Shown: positions 55,426 through 64,000 of the stretch, in pieces | Layout: each line of letters opens with the position of its first letter | How positions within the stretch are numbered: the stretch's first letter is position 1 | Assembly (NCBI GenBank): GCA_964653145.1 | Contig: CAZZCG010000001.1 | Location: 186,001-250,000, forward strand | DNA length: 64,000 nucleotides | Reading direction: 5' to 3' | Origin: Pseudocalidococcus sp964653145 | GTDB taxonomy: Bacteria > Cyanobacteriota > Cyanobacteriia > Thermosynechococcales > Thermosynechococcaceae | Notes under the pieces: model-generated | The model's database searches: none | What the model was told of the DNA's origin: nothing | Seen by the model: only the letters and a program-made list of their open reading frames with translations | Position numbers and translations under genes: made by a program

Positions 55426-56716
55426 AGGCTAAGACCCGTAAAACGCTGGCAATGGAGTTCACCGTCGAAAGGGCTTTGATTTCATCCATGGCCTGGGAAA
55501 ACTCCCCTTCACGAACTTGATGGGTTACAACTACAACTTCGGCTAAGTCGTCTTTAACGCCAATTTGGACTAAGGACTCTAAGCTGACGCCATAGTTACC
55601 AAAACAAGTGCCCAGTTTTCCCAACACCCCCGGATGATCTTGGGCCGTGAGCCGGGCATAAAAGCGGCTAGTGACCTTCTCAATGGGCAGAATTGGGCAG
55701 TAGTGTTCATGGCTACAGGTGAGCAGCGGATGGTTCTGATCTCCCATGGGCAGCAGGGCCGCAATATTAATCAAGTCCGCTACCACTGCACTTGCGGTCG
55801 CCCCAGCCCCAGCCCCAGGCCCATAGAGCATGACTTCCCCAAGGGGTTCACCGGAAATGAGGACAGCGTTGTGGACACCATTAACACCTGCAAGGGGATG
55901 ATCCAAGGGTACAAGGGTCGGATGCACGCGCACTTCCAAGGCAGGGCTGGCAACGCTTAGGTCACGATGGGCAATTCCCAGCAACTTAATCACGAACCCT
56001 AATTTATCGGCGTAGGCAATATCTGCCGCTGTGACATTACGGATGCCCTGGCAATAGACTTCATCCCGTTGAATCCGTCCACCAAAGGCTAAGGAGGCCA
56101 AAATCGCAATTTTATCCGCCGCATCTAGGCCATCAACATCCGTACTTGGATCTGCTTCAGCGTACCCTAACTGTTGGGCATCAGCTAAAATCGCTGCAAA
56201 GTCCCCTTTCTCCTGCTGCATCCGAGTCAGGATATAGTTGGTCGTGCCATTGAGAATTCCGGTTACGGTATGGATTCGATTAGCCCCTAGGGATTGCTTA
56301 AGGGGTTGAATCACAGGAATTCCCCCAGCCACAGCCGCCTCAAGCATGACGTACACCCCGGCCTGGTTGGCAGCGGTAAAAATCTCGTCCCCATAGCGGG
56401 AAATCACGGCCTTGTTGGCGGTGACGATATGCTTGCCTTGGGCAATAGCGGTCAAGATCAAGGTACGAGCCGGCTCCAGGCCCCCTAACACTTCAACGAC
56501 AATATCAATCTCGGGGTTGTGGACAATACTGTTCAGGTCTGTAGTGAGAACATCCGCTGGCAAATTTATCGCACGAGGTTTCTCCAGTGAGCGAACTCCC
56601 ACCTGTTTAATCGCAAGTTGGCTGAGCAGAGGATGGCGCTGGCTGGGATTAAGTAAGACTTGAGCGACCCCTCCCCCCACGGTTCCCAGGCCCAATATGC
56701 CAACTTGATAGACCAC
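55424..56716 (-). CDS. hom: Homoserine dehydrogenase
   Basis: NAD(P)-dependent reduction of aspartate semialdehyde to homoserine, on the path to threonine and methionine. 430 residues from the GTG at 56716 (VVYQVGILGLGTVGGG); the frame is open to a TTG at 56782. Rossmann GxGxxG, VTANKAVIS, LNGTTNYIL, YAEADPSTDVDGLDAADK and a C-terminal ACT domain (DHPGVLGKLGTCFG) that allows feedback control by threonine. Linked functionally, not physically, to thrC at 44.4-45.7 kb. Confidence 0.94.
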   Translation of the reverse strand: MVYQVGILGLGTVGGGVAQVLLNPSQRHPLLSQLAIKQVGVRSLEKPRAINLPADVLTTDLNSIVHNPEIDIVVEVLGGLEPARTLILTAIAQGKHIVTANKAVISRYGDEIFTAANQAGVYVMLEAAVAGGIPVIQPLKQSLGANRIHTVTGILNGTTNYILTRMQQEKGDFAAILADAQQLGYAEADPSTDVDGLDAADKIAILASLAFGGRIQRDEVYCQGIRNVTAADIAYADKLGFVIKLLGIAHRDLSVASPALEVRVHPTLVPLDHPLAGVNGVHNAVLISGEPLGEVMLYGPGAGAGATASAVVADLINIAALLPMGDQNHPLLTCSHEHYCPILPIEKVTSRFYARLTAQDHPGVLGKLGTCFGNYGVSLESLVQIGVKDDLAEVVVVTHQVREGEFSQAMDEIKALSTVNSIASVLRVLA

Positions 56717-56826
56717 GCTGCTGCCCCAAGTCCAAATGGTTAATGCTCTCTCATTGTAGGAAGTCTTGGAAACCAAGAGCAAACCGAGGAAATTTGCTGT
56801 CTCAATTTTTGAGCGCCAATAAATCC

Positions 56827-58299
56827 CTAATGCCCACCAAAGACTTCAATATTGGCAAAGGCACAGAGGGGGGAGGCATGGCCGACGCGAATGGCTTGGT
56901 TGGGTTCCCCTTTACCGCAGTAGGGTGTGCCAAAAGTACCCAGGGTTGACTCATCCCCAACCGCCACCAGATTCCGCCAAAAGTTCGGGGTTGCCCCTCG
57001 GTAATTGGGATTGCGGAGGACTTGCCCCAGTTGCCCATCCTTAATTTCCCGAGCGTATTCACAGCCAAACTGAAACTTCAGGCGGTAGTCATCAATGGAC
57101 CAAGACCGGTTGGACTCCATGTAAACTCCAGATTCAATGCCGCCAATGATCTCCGACCAACTGTGGTTACCCGGCTCCAGATTCAGGTTTGCCATCCGGT
57201 CAATGGGAGGACGATTCCAAGAGCAGGCCCGTAAATTTGCCACCCCCAGTACCCCCGCACGCAACTGACTTTCAGCGCTCCCCAGACCCCGCAGTAAAAT
57301 TCCATCTTTAATCAAATATTCCCGTTGGGCTGGGACACCGCCATCATCAAACCCATAGCTAGCCAGTTCATTGGGGACGGTTGGATCAAAGGTGACATTT
57401 AACAGGGGTGAACCATAGACTAACTCCCCAAAATCAGATAGCTTGACGAAGCTACTCCCGGCATAATTCCGCTCATCCCCCAAAATCCGATCCAACTCCA
57501 AGGGGTGACCAATACTTTCATGGATTTGCAGCATCATTTGATCGGGCGCCAAGACCAGGGTTGTGGTTGTGGTTGGGCATTCTTTGGCATTTAATAATTC
57601 AACCGCTTGCTGGCCAATTTGAGTGGCCCTTACCAACACCTGATCGGGGGCTAACACTTCCAACCCGGCCTGGTAGCAACGGGCAAACATGCCATTATCA
57701 GTTCGTTGTTGAATATTGGCTCCATCTTGGGCAGTGGCGGCAAAGTGGGTAATGGCCTGGAGGTAGTCTTGCTGGACATTGCTGCCATGGCTACTAACCC
57801 AATGACTGCGGGTTTCCACCATTTGCATCAGAGCTATGGTTTGGACAATCTGATCCGTTGCTTTCAAGGCCTGGCAGATTTTCTGGAGCAGGGCATTAAT
57901 CTCCCCCGGACTCAGCGCATCCACCCCCTGTTGCCAGGCCCCACGATAATCTCCCACCACAACGGGTCGAATGGTTGGGGTCACTGGATGCAAACTCCAC
58001 TGGGCAGCCCACTTGGCCTGGTTATAGGCAACATCAGCGGCTTGTTGTAGGTTCCGCAAATTGAGACTGTTACAGGCTCCATAGCCCAACTGCCCATCCA
58101 CGAGCACCTCGACCATGACCCCCTGGGATAAAGACGTTTGATTGGCCTGGGGATGACCATCACGCACCGACCGAGTTATTTTCTTTTCCTGGACATAACG
58201 CAATCCGAGCCAATCCGCCTTGGTGTCAATATCGTTCAAGGCCTGAAGGAGAAAATCAGGATCGATGGACATCGGGGCCTGGGGGTACAAAAGCTCCAT
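56827..58299 (-). CDS. tldD: TldD/PmbA-family metalloprotease
   Basis: 490 residues of the TldD half of the TldD-TldE protease. The zinc motif HESIGHPLELDR supplies HExxxH, and a Cys in YCGKGEPNQAIRVGHASP near the C-terminus is the third ligand region. These enzymes process modified peptides and degrade antitoxins in E. coli. The partner TldE is not in the window. Start ATG at 58299 (MELLYPQAP). Confidence 0.9.
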   Translation of the reverse strand: MELLYPQAPMSIDPDFLLQALNDIDTKADWLGLRYVQEKKITRSVRDGHPQANQTSLSQGVMVEVLVDGQLGYGACNSLNLRNLQQAADVAYNQAKWAAQWSLHPVTPTIRPVVVGDYRGAWQQGVDALSPGEINALLQKICQALKATDQIVQTIALMQMVETRSHWVSSHGSNVQQDYLQAITHFAATAQDGANIQQRTDNGMFARCYQAGLEVLAPDQVLVRATQIGQQAVELLNAKECPTTTTTLVLAPDQMMLQIHESIGHPLELDRILGDERNYAGSSFVKLSDFGELVYGSPLLNVTFDPTVPNELASYGFDDGGVPAQREYLIKDGILLRGLGSAESQLRAGVLGVANLRACSWNRPPIDRMANLNLEPGNHSWSEIIGGIESGVYMESNRSWSIDDYRLKFQFGCEYAREIKDGQLGQVLRNPNYRGATPNFWRNLVAVGDESTLGTFGTPYCGKGEPNQAIRVGHASPLCAFANIEVFGGH

Positions 58300-58556
58300 A
58301 GAAACTCGGCTGAAATTTAGTGCTAAAGGAATCTCGCTCTATCCTAAACGCTGTCAGGATTAATCCGACGAGTTGAGGTATGGCAGTCAGGGATTGAGTC
58401 AGGGATTGAATGAGAAAACATCTGACTCAATTTGGTTACCAGTAACCCAGTCAGTCGAAAACCCCATGAAATTTTAGTCAAGGTTTAGGATTGAAGTACC
58501 GATCATCTCCCGTCCGTAACCAAAGATTTGATTCAAATCATGAGCGAATAAAAATT

Positions 58557-59129
58557 ATGGTGGCCCAACTTGAGACCCAACGCTATAGCCCTGAGGAGTA
58601 TTTAGCCCTAGAAGAAACAGTCGATTTCCGGAATGAGTATATTGACGGAGAAATTATTCCCATGACTGGAGAAACAACTAACCATAATCAAATTGCCGGA
58701 AATTTCTACAAGGCATTTCCCCTAGACATTGATGGTCAAGACTATTACACCTATATCAATGATGTTAAGGTTTGGATTGAATCTTGCCGAGTTTACAGCT
58801 ATCCTGATGTTTTAATTGTCGCGGGAAAGCCGATGTATCAAGGGAATAACCCGGTGGTGGTGACGAATCCTCAGGTGATTATTGAAGTTTTATCGGACTC
58901 AACGGCAACCTATGACCGGATGCAAAAGTTTAGTTTCTATCGCCAACTGCCTAGCTTGCTAGAATATATTCTGATTTCGCAATTTTCTTATTACATCGAA
59001 CAATTTAGTAAACAAGATGATGGGCAATGGCTATTCAAACCCATTGAGGGCATCGAAAGTCAATTAGTCTTACGGTCAATTAACTTCCAGATTTCCATGC
59101 AATCTTTATATCAGCGAGTTGAGATTTAG
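58557..59129 (+). CDS. Uma2 (DUF820) PD-(D/E)xK nuclease-like protein
   Basis: 190 residues from the ATG at 58557 (MVAQLETQRYSPEEYLALEE); the frame opens at 58491. The Uma2 fold shows FRNEYIDGEIIPMTG, YPDVLIVAG (Asp) and VIIEVLSDST with a Glu but Val in place of the usual Lys spacing partner nearby. The family is very common in cyanobacteria. Function unresolved. Confidence 0.9.
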   Translation: MVAQLETQRYSPEEYLALEETVDFRNEYIDGEIIPMTGETTNHNQIAGNFYKAFPLDIDGQDYYTYINDVKVWIESCRVYSYPDVLIVAGKPMYQGNNPVVVTNPQVIIEVLSDSTATYDRMQKFSFYRQLPSLLEYILISQFSYYIEQFSKQDDGQWLFKPIEGIESQLVLRSINFQISMQSLYQRVEI

Positions 59130-59347
59130 TCGGTTCAACCTAGGCATCAGCCATTCACGAACGCCAGCCAAAGGTTGTGCTGAGATTGACCTCCCCCCAA
59201 AAACAGGCAGAGGGCGCAATTCCCCAACTTGAGGATGAAATGAGGCTGAGTTTGTTTTGGCCAAGGTTATAGTAGTGAACGGCTCACTCTTTGCCCAGAG
59301 TTTTGCGTTTGCCTTGTTTTATCTTCCCCCAGGAGTAGTTTGTTGCC

Positions 59348-60739
59348 ATGGCCGGCTTGACCCCAAACCCCAGCTTTAGTTTGACCATGCGGATTGAAAT
59401 TCCTCAGCAACCGGGGATGCTCGCACGGATTCTCCAGGCCATTGCCGAAGTCGGGGGGGATTTGGGGCATATCAACCTGATCAAACACAGCCGGGATGTG
59501 ATTGTTCGGGATATCAATGTTGCCGCCGCCAGTACCGAACACGCTGAAGCCATTGTCACTGCCGTACGCGAACAAACCCACTGCAACATTCTCGAAGTCT
59601 TTGATCGCACCTTTAATCTGCATCACGGGGGCAAAATCACCGTCACCAGCAAAATTCCCCTCCAGGGCCAGGATGATTTAGCCATGGCCTACACACCAGG
59701 AGTGGGTCGGATTTGTACCGCCATTGCCCAAGAACCAGATCAAGTGCATAAGTTAACCGTCAAAGGTCACATGGTTGCCATTGTTACGGATGGGAGTGCT
59801 GTACTGGGCCTGGGAAATTTGGGGCCTGAAGCTGCGTTACCCGTGATGGAAGGCAAGGCGATGCTGTTCCAGGAGTTTGGGGGCCTGGATGCCTTTCCGA
59901 TTTGTTTGAATACCCAAGATGTGGATGAAATTGTCCAAACGGTGAAGCATATTGCTCCGGTCTTTGGGGGCGTGAATTTAGAGGACATTAGCGCGCCCCG
60001 CTGTTTCGAGGTTGAAGCTCGCCTCAAGCAAGAACTCGATATTCCGATTTTTCACGATGACCAACACGGGACAGCGATTGTCTCTTTAGCTGCCTTGTTT
60101 AACGCTCTGAAGTTGGTGAACAAGAAACTGGCCAATGTGCGGATTGTCATCAACGGAGCCGGGGCCGCAGGGGTAGCCATTGCCAGGTTACTGCGCCAGG
60201 CCGGGGTGACAGACATTTTACTCTGTGACTCTAAGGGGATTATTTCCTTAGACCGAACCGACTTAACGCCCGGGAAAACCGAATTTGCCGTTAAGCAATC
60301 AGGCACTTTAGCCGATGCCATGGTCAATGCCGATGTCTTTTTAGGGGTGAGTGCGCCGCGGGTAGTGACGGTGGAAATGGTGAAATCTATGGCGGCTGAT
60401 CCGATTGTTTTTGCCATGGCCAATCCGATTCCCGAAATTCAACCGGAACTGGTGCGGGGCCTGGTTGCGGTCATGGCCACAGGGCGAAGTGATTATCCCA
60501 ATCAAATTAATAATGTCTTGGCCTTTCCAGGGGTGTTCAAAGGAGCCCTAGCTTGCCGCGCTAAAGCCTTAACCACCGATATGTTTCTCCAGGCCGCGGA
60601 AGCCATTGCCGAACTTGTTACCCCGGCCGAACTGAAACCGGATTTTATTGTGCCTTCAGTCTTTGATCGGCGGGTAGCTCCAGCAGTGGCAGCGGCGGTA
60701 GAACATTGTGCTCGACATCAAGGCCTGGCTAGGGTTTAA
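59348..60739 (+). CDS. NAD-dependent malic enzyme with N-terminal ACT domain
   Basis: 463 residues. Residues about 1-85 form an ACT domain (MRIEIPQQPGMLARILQAIA); then the malic enzyme: AYTPGVGRIC (Tyr), VTDGSAVLGLGNLGPEAALP and MEGKA (Lys), FHDDQHGTA, Rossmann VINGAGAAGVAIARLL and SAPRVVT. It oxidatively decarboxylates malate to pyruvate. The ACT domain suggests control by an amino acid or similar small molecule. Start ATG at 59348. Confidence 0.92.
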   Translation: MAGLTPNPSFSLTMRIEIPQQPGMLARILQAIAEVGGDLGHINLIKHSRDVIVRDINVAAASTEHAEAIVTAVREQTHCNILEVFDRTFNLHHGGKITVTSKIPLQGQDDLAMAYTPGVGRICTAIAQEPDQVHKLTVKGHMVAIVTDGSAVLGLGNLGPEAALPVMEGKAMLFQEFGGLDAFPICLNTQDVDEIVQTVKHIAPVFGGVNLEDISAPRCFEVEARLKQELDIPIFHDDQHGTAIVSLAALFNALKLVNKKLANVRIVINGAGAAGVAIARLLRQAGVTDILLCDSKGIISLDRTDLTPGKTEFAVKQSGTLADAMVNADVFLGVSAPRVVTVEMVKSMAADPIVFAMANPIPEIQPELVRGLVAVMATGRSDYPNQINNVLAFPGVFKGALACRAKALTTDMFLQAAEAIAELVTPAELKPDFIVPSVFDRRVAPAVAAAVEHCARHQGLARV

Positions 60740-61017
60740 CTGATCCTCAAAAACAACAGATCACACTTTACTGCCCAGGCCGGGACTGTGAACAGAAAAT
60801 ATTACCAGCCAAGTTACACGGTGGGGAGGTTTAACCCAGGGTAAATGCATGCATTAGGTAATTCCGTTAGAGATCGTTGAAAGTAGTGAAGTTAAGTATA
60901 AAAACAATAAGAAGTATTGCTCAGTTTCGTGCCATTCAACGAACAATTACGATTTTCCTTAAGCCCAAAGGTTAATGTTAGGATCGAGGGCCATAACAAG
61001 CCCTATGAGTCGTTCCC

Positions 61018-62223
61018 ATGACAGTCCTCCCCCAGCGATGGCACTCCTTTTTCCACCGTGTCCAAAAATTTCGCCTGTTTTTGCTTGTCCTAGTCCTATT
61101 GTTCCTCGGGAGTTTCTGTTGGTTCCTGCCGACCCTCGCCCAATCCAGTCAATGGCGTTCTCTCTCAGGAGTGGTCTGGGGCAAAGATTTACCGGCCTTT
61201 AGTTATCCCTTTCACGAAACTCCGCTCACCCTGTACGACGGCGGCACAACCAAGCAAGTCGGCACCTATAACTTTCCCGTGAGCACAGGCATGGCAGGGG
61301 TTTATATGAGCCTGGAACCGGGGGCAGTTCGAGAACTTCACTGGCACGCCAACGCAGCGGAATGGGCCTATGTCATCTCTGGGCGGACGCGTATTACCTT
61401 GACAAGCCCGGATGGCCAAGTCCAAATTGCGGATGTGGATCAAGGGGGCCTATGGTACTTTCCACGGGGATGGGGTCATAGTATCGAAGGTCTGGGGCCT
61501 GGAACCGCAAAATTTATTCTGGTCTTTAATGACGGCACTTTTTCGGAAGGAGCCACCTTCAGCATTACGGATTGGGTTTCCCATATGCCCATTTCCTGGG
61601 TACAGCAAGCTCTGGGTTTAACCACGGGGCAAGTGCAAGGTCTGCCCAACAAGCAAGTTTACATTTCTCGTCGCCCACCCGCCCCGGGCCCCCTAGGGAC
61701 AACCCAACCTCGCAACCCTAATACCCCCCGCATGGAAGTCACCCATGTTCATGATTTGGCAGCCCAGCCATTCTTTGCTGTTGAAGATAAAAACACAATC
61801 CTGCTGGCCAGTAACAAAGAATTTCCCGCTAGCTTTAACATGGCCGGCGGCCTGATTCATTTGGAACCGGGAATGATGCGCCAACCTCACTGGCATCCCA
61901 ACGCCGATGAGTGGCAATACATGCTCGATGGTGAAATGGAGCTAACGGTGTTTGCCTCTGAGGGAAAAGCCAGTATCAGCACTCTAAAAACGGGAGATGT
62001 GGGTTATATTCCCAAGGGCTATGGCCATGCGCTGCGGAATCCGGGTAATAAACCCCTGGATCTTTTGCTCGTTTTTGATGCTGGGGAATACGAAAGTATT
62101 GAACTTACAGGTTGGATTGCCAGCAATCCCGATGCAGTTGTTGGGAATACGTTCCAAGTTCCAGCGAATTTGTTATCACAGTTACCACGGCAGAAAAAAC
62201 TCTTTGCCAGGCCTGAGTCGTAA
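61018..62223 (+). CDS. Exported bicupin (oxalate decarboxylase-like)
   Basis: 401 residues with a signal/TM segment at about 19-41 (LFLLVLVLLFLGSFCWF), probable cleavage after TLAQ. Two cupin domains: REL-HWHANAAEWAYVISGRT with FPRGWGHSIEG, and PHWHPNADEWQYMLDGEME with IPKGYGHALRN. Each has the HxH...E...H metal set, as in Mn oxalate decarboxylases. An oxalate substrate is an inference. Confidence 0.92.
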   Translation: MTVLPQRWHSFFHRVQKFRLFLLVLVLLFLGSFCWFLPTLAQSSQWRSLSGVVWGKDLPAFSYPFHETPLTLYDGGTTKQVGTYNFPVSTGMAGVYMSLEPGAVRELHWHANAAEWAYVISGRTRITLTSPDGQVQIADVDQGGLWYFPRGWGHSIEGLGPGTAKFILVFNDGTFSEGATFSITDWVSHMPISWVQQALGLTTGQVQGLPNKQVYISRRPPAPGPLGTTQPRNPNTPRMEVTHVHDLAAQPFFAVEDKNTILLASNKEFPASFNMAGGLIHLEPGMMRQPHWHPNADEWQYMLDGEMELTVFASEGKASISTLKTGDVGYIPKGYGHALRNPGNKPLDLLLVFDAGEYESIELTGWIASNPDAVVGNTFQVPANLLSQLPRQKKLFARPES

Positions 62224-62294
62224 TCCGTTCTTGATGTTTCGGGTGATTGCTGAACTGGGCGGTGGACTCAATCCGGGGAAACAATGCAGCAGCA

Positions 62295-62954
62295 TTACTT
62301 ACGGCCATAGTCGGCGGGAATTTGCCCCCATTGCTCAGTTTCCCACTTATAAATCGGGTTCTCGTAATGGTGATGCTGCAACCAATCCAAGGCCTGGGCC
62401 ACCTGTTCAAACAGGGGTTGATTGTCCCGCCGTCGCGCCAGTTGGGTTTTAACTTGCCGATTCCGAACCCAGGCCATGGCTGTGCGCGAGTCCGAGTAAA
62501 TGGGGTTGAGCAAATTTTGGGCCTGGAGATATTGCAGTCCAGTGACAATGGCTAAAAACTCCCCCAAGTTATTCGTCCCCCAGGCCAGAGGACCAACGGC
62601 AAACACCTCCTCACCCGTGGCCACCCAAACACCACGGTACTCAACGGGGCCTGGGTTCCCAATACAGGAAGCATCAACGGCTAAACTGTCGGGGTCAAAG
62701 GTGGTGACAGGTAAAACAAGCTGGGATTTAGGGGGGGATTTTGGTTGCCCTGGGGGGGTGTGCCAACGTGGTGACTGATGGTGATCAAAATTATTGAGGG
62801 CTGCTTCGGCCTCGGCCTGGGTGGGAAAGGACTTAAACTTCGCCCCAGCATAGCCTTTGACCTGCGCTTCACAATCTGCCCAGGTGGAAAATAAACCCGT
62901 TGCCCGCCCCTGAAATACCGCGTAGAATTTCGAACTTTTTTGCCGTTTAACCAT
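62295..62954 (-). CDS. RNase H with viroplasmin N-terminal domain
   Basis: 219 residues. The N-terminal about 50 residues match the viroplasmin/RNase HI binding motif (FYAVFQGRATGLFSTWADCE and GYAGAKFKSF); a Pro/Ser linker; then RNase H with Asp in LAVDASCIGNPG, Glu in NNLGEFLAIVTGL, Asp in IYSDSRTAM and a C-terminal Asp in ADYG. It removes RNA from RNA-DNA hybrids. The viroplasmin domain binds hybrid duplexes. Confidence 0.9.
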   Translation of the reverse strand: MVKRQKSSKFYAVFQGRATGLFSTWADCEAQVKGYAGAKFKSFPTQAEAEAALNNFDHHQSPRWHTPPGQPKSPPKSQLVLPVTTFDPDSLAVDASCIGNPGPVEYRGVWVATGEEVFAVGPLAWGTNNLGEFLAIVTGLQYLQAQNLLNPIYSDSRTAMAWVRNRQVKTQLARRRDNQPLFEQVAQALDWLQHHHYENPIYKWETEQWGQIPADYGRK

Positions 62955-63087
62955 GGGAGAAGGAGGAGAGTTCGCTGAATATCGTCATTTCAATTAGAGA
63001 TGAAACACAGAAATGCGGGAAACCGACGGGAGGCTGAGTGTTTCAGTTTAGGCAGAAATGACCCTGACAATTTTGGCCAGCTAGGAG

Positions 63088-63852
63088 CTACTCAGACGCC
63101 TCAGCCTCGCCATTTGCTTTTGGAGCTTCAAAGAAGAAGTTGTAGAAATATCCCGCTGCAATCGCCCCCACAATCGGTGCCACCCAGAATAACCAGAGTT
63201 GACCAATGGCACTGGAGCCAACAAATAAAGCCACCCCGGTACTCCGCGCAGGATTAACAGAGGTATTCGTGACGGGAATACTGATCAAGTGAATCAGGGT
63301 TAAGCATAAACCAATGGCAGTGGGAGCTAAACCCTTGGGCGCACGCGCATCGGTGGCACCTAAAATCACGACCAAGAACATGAAGGTCAGGACAACTTCA
63401 GTAATCAGAGCCGCCAGGAAACTATAGCCCCCCGGAGAATGTGGACCAAATCCATTGGTTGCTAAGGGATTGCTGCCCCCCAACTCAAATCCACCGGCGC
63501 GTCCTGTGGCAATCAAATAAATCAAGCCCCCGGCAATAATCGCTCCAATCACCTGGGCGCCAATGTAGGGCAATAACTCCGAACTCCGAAACCGCTTTCC
63601 AGCCCACAGCCCAAAACTGACTGCAGGATTCAAGTGACAACCGGAAATGTGACCAATCGCATAGGCCATGGTTAACACGGTCAGGCCAAAGGCCAAAGAT
63701 ACGCCTAGAAAACCTAAACCAAAGAAGTTGGGATCCTGTTCCAAGTCGGCACTATAGGGAAATCCCGCAGCCAAGACAGCACTGCCGCAGCCCCCCAGTA
63801 CTAACCAAAATGTCCCAATTAACTCAGCAATGCACCGCGTGATTAAGGGCAT
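63088..63852 (-). CDS. aqpZ: Aquaporin Z
   Basis: Six-TM water channel, 254 residues from the ATG at 63852, preceded by an ideal GAGGAGATAAC Shine-Dalgarno; the frame opens at 63915. Both NPA motifs are present (HLNPAVS, SVNPARS), with His and Thr in LIHLISIPVTNTS and Arg in NPARS giving the water-type selectivity filter (F-H-T-R). GCGSAVLAAGF is the AqpZ signature. The tail EAPKANGEAEASE is acidic. Confidence 0.95.
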   Translation of the reverse strand: MPLITRCIAELIGTFWLVLGGCGSAVLAAGFPYSADLEQDPNFFGLGFLGVSLAFGLTVLTMAYAIGHISGCHLNPAVSFGLWAGKRFRSSELLPYIGAQVIGAIIAGGLIYLIATGRAGGFELGGSNPLATNGFGPHSPGGYSFLAALITEVVLTFMFLVVILGATDARAPKGLAPTAIGLCLTLIHLISIPVTNTSVNPARSTGVALFVGSSAIGQLWLFWVAPIVGAIAAGYFYNFFFEAPKANGEAEASE

Positions 63853-64000
63853 CGTTATCTCCTCATCCGTTTTGATATCTTTTTGATTAAATTGGGCAGT
63901 CAGTCCAAATCTCATAGCTACCCTAGAAATTACTCTATCCCAAGACTTTTCCGAACAAAGTTAAGGAATTCTAAGAATTTTGGGAATTTTGGGCCACTGG

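Noticed and set aside
58386..58410. Tandem repetition of CAGGGATTGA in the gap before the Uma2 gene
   Set aside because: Only two short units; too small to call a repeat array.
58434..58447. Palindrome GGTTACCAGTAACC
   Set aside because: Short 14-base palindrome in a gap; no gene context or second copy seen to support an operator.
1..64000. CRISPR arrays and rRNA genes
   Set aside because: Searched by eye for regularly spaced repeats and rRNA signatures; none seen. Only one tRNA was found.

Overview
The window is cyanobacterial chromosome. The evidence is the OCP/CrtW/FRP photoprotection set, a phycobilin-type heme oxygenase tail, a DUF2808 protein, a cyanobacterial RecJ with a C-terminal extension, AqpZ and Fe-SOD. 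Host-like genes are dense with the short motif GGCCTGG/CCAGGCC, roughly 20 copies by eye in the 2.2 kb around the lytic transglycosylase gene, and I saw no GCGATCGC (HIP1). This suggests a unicellular lineage near Synechococcus PCC 6312/Thermosynechococcaceae, but that placement is tentative. AT-rich stretches lacking the motif mark acquired DNA.

Layout. 1-4.5 kb: end of heme oxygenase, ftsE-ftsX, a DUF2459 protein and malQ. 4.7-7.2 kb: an AT-rich broken gene ending in DUF7477-like repeats, then an IS630 fossil. 7.5-13.2 kb: a Cache-HAMP hybrid histidine kinase with two receiver domains, then frp, crtW and ocp on the minus strand. 13.5-21.7 kb: housekeeping genes (argB, a TPR lytic transglycosylase, aldose epimerase, a peptide-type solute-binding lipoprotein, DUF2808, ackA). 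21.7-27.0 kb: tRNA-Ala(GGC) and an apparent integrated island. The tRNA 3' end plus terminator is repeated at 26.87 kb. Between the copies lie the first codons of a tyrosine integrase cut by an IS5-family element, a DUF2442 gene, and an orphan type I restriction R subunit with a nonsense codon near its start. 27.0-33.6 kb: an IS630 fossil, a 1.6-kb-codon surface/exported metallophosphatase-like protein and an IS200 tnpA fossil.

33.7-50.4 kb: recJ, an alpha/beta hydrolase, an AT-rich two-gene unit (DUF2188 protein plus RelA/SpoT synthetase-domain protein) that resembles a toxin-antitoxin pair, a duplicated 5' fragment of valS, DUF29, valS, a GFA protein, a DUF4240 pair, a MoaD/ThiS protein beside thrC, gloA and putA. 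50.4-52.2 kb: an AT-rich pair of an ABC-type AAA ATPase and a small PD-(D/E)xK-like protein, a candidate defence module. 52.6-64 kb: sodB, dedA, a lipase-like protein, hom with a truncated Uma2 gene at its 3' end, tldD, an intact Uma2 gene, an ACT-domain malic enzyme, a secreted bicupin, a viroplasmin-RNase H protein and aqpZ.

The strongest candidates for something new are the DUF2188/RelA-SpoT pair, the ATPase/nuclease pair, and the broken three-piece gene at 4.76-6.90 kb. The tRNA-Ala island is the clearest piece of genome history. All calls were made by reading; no search was run.
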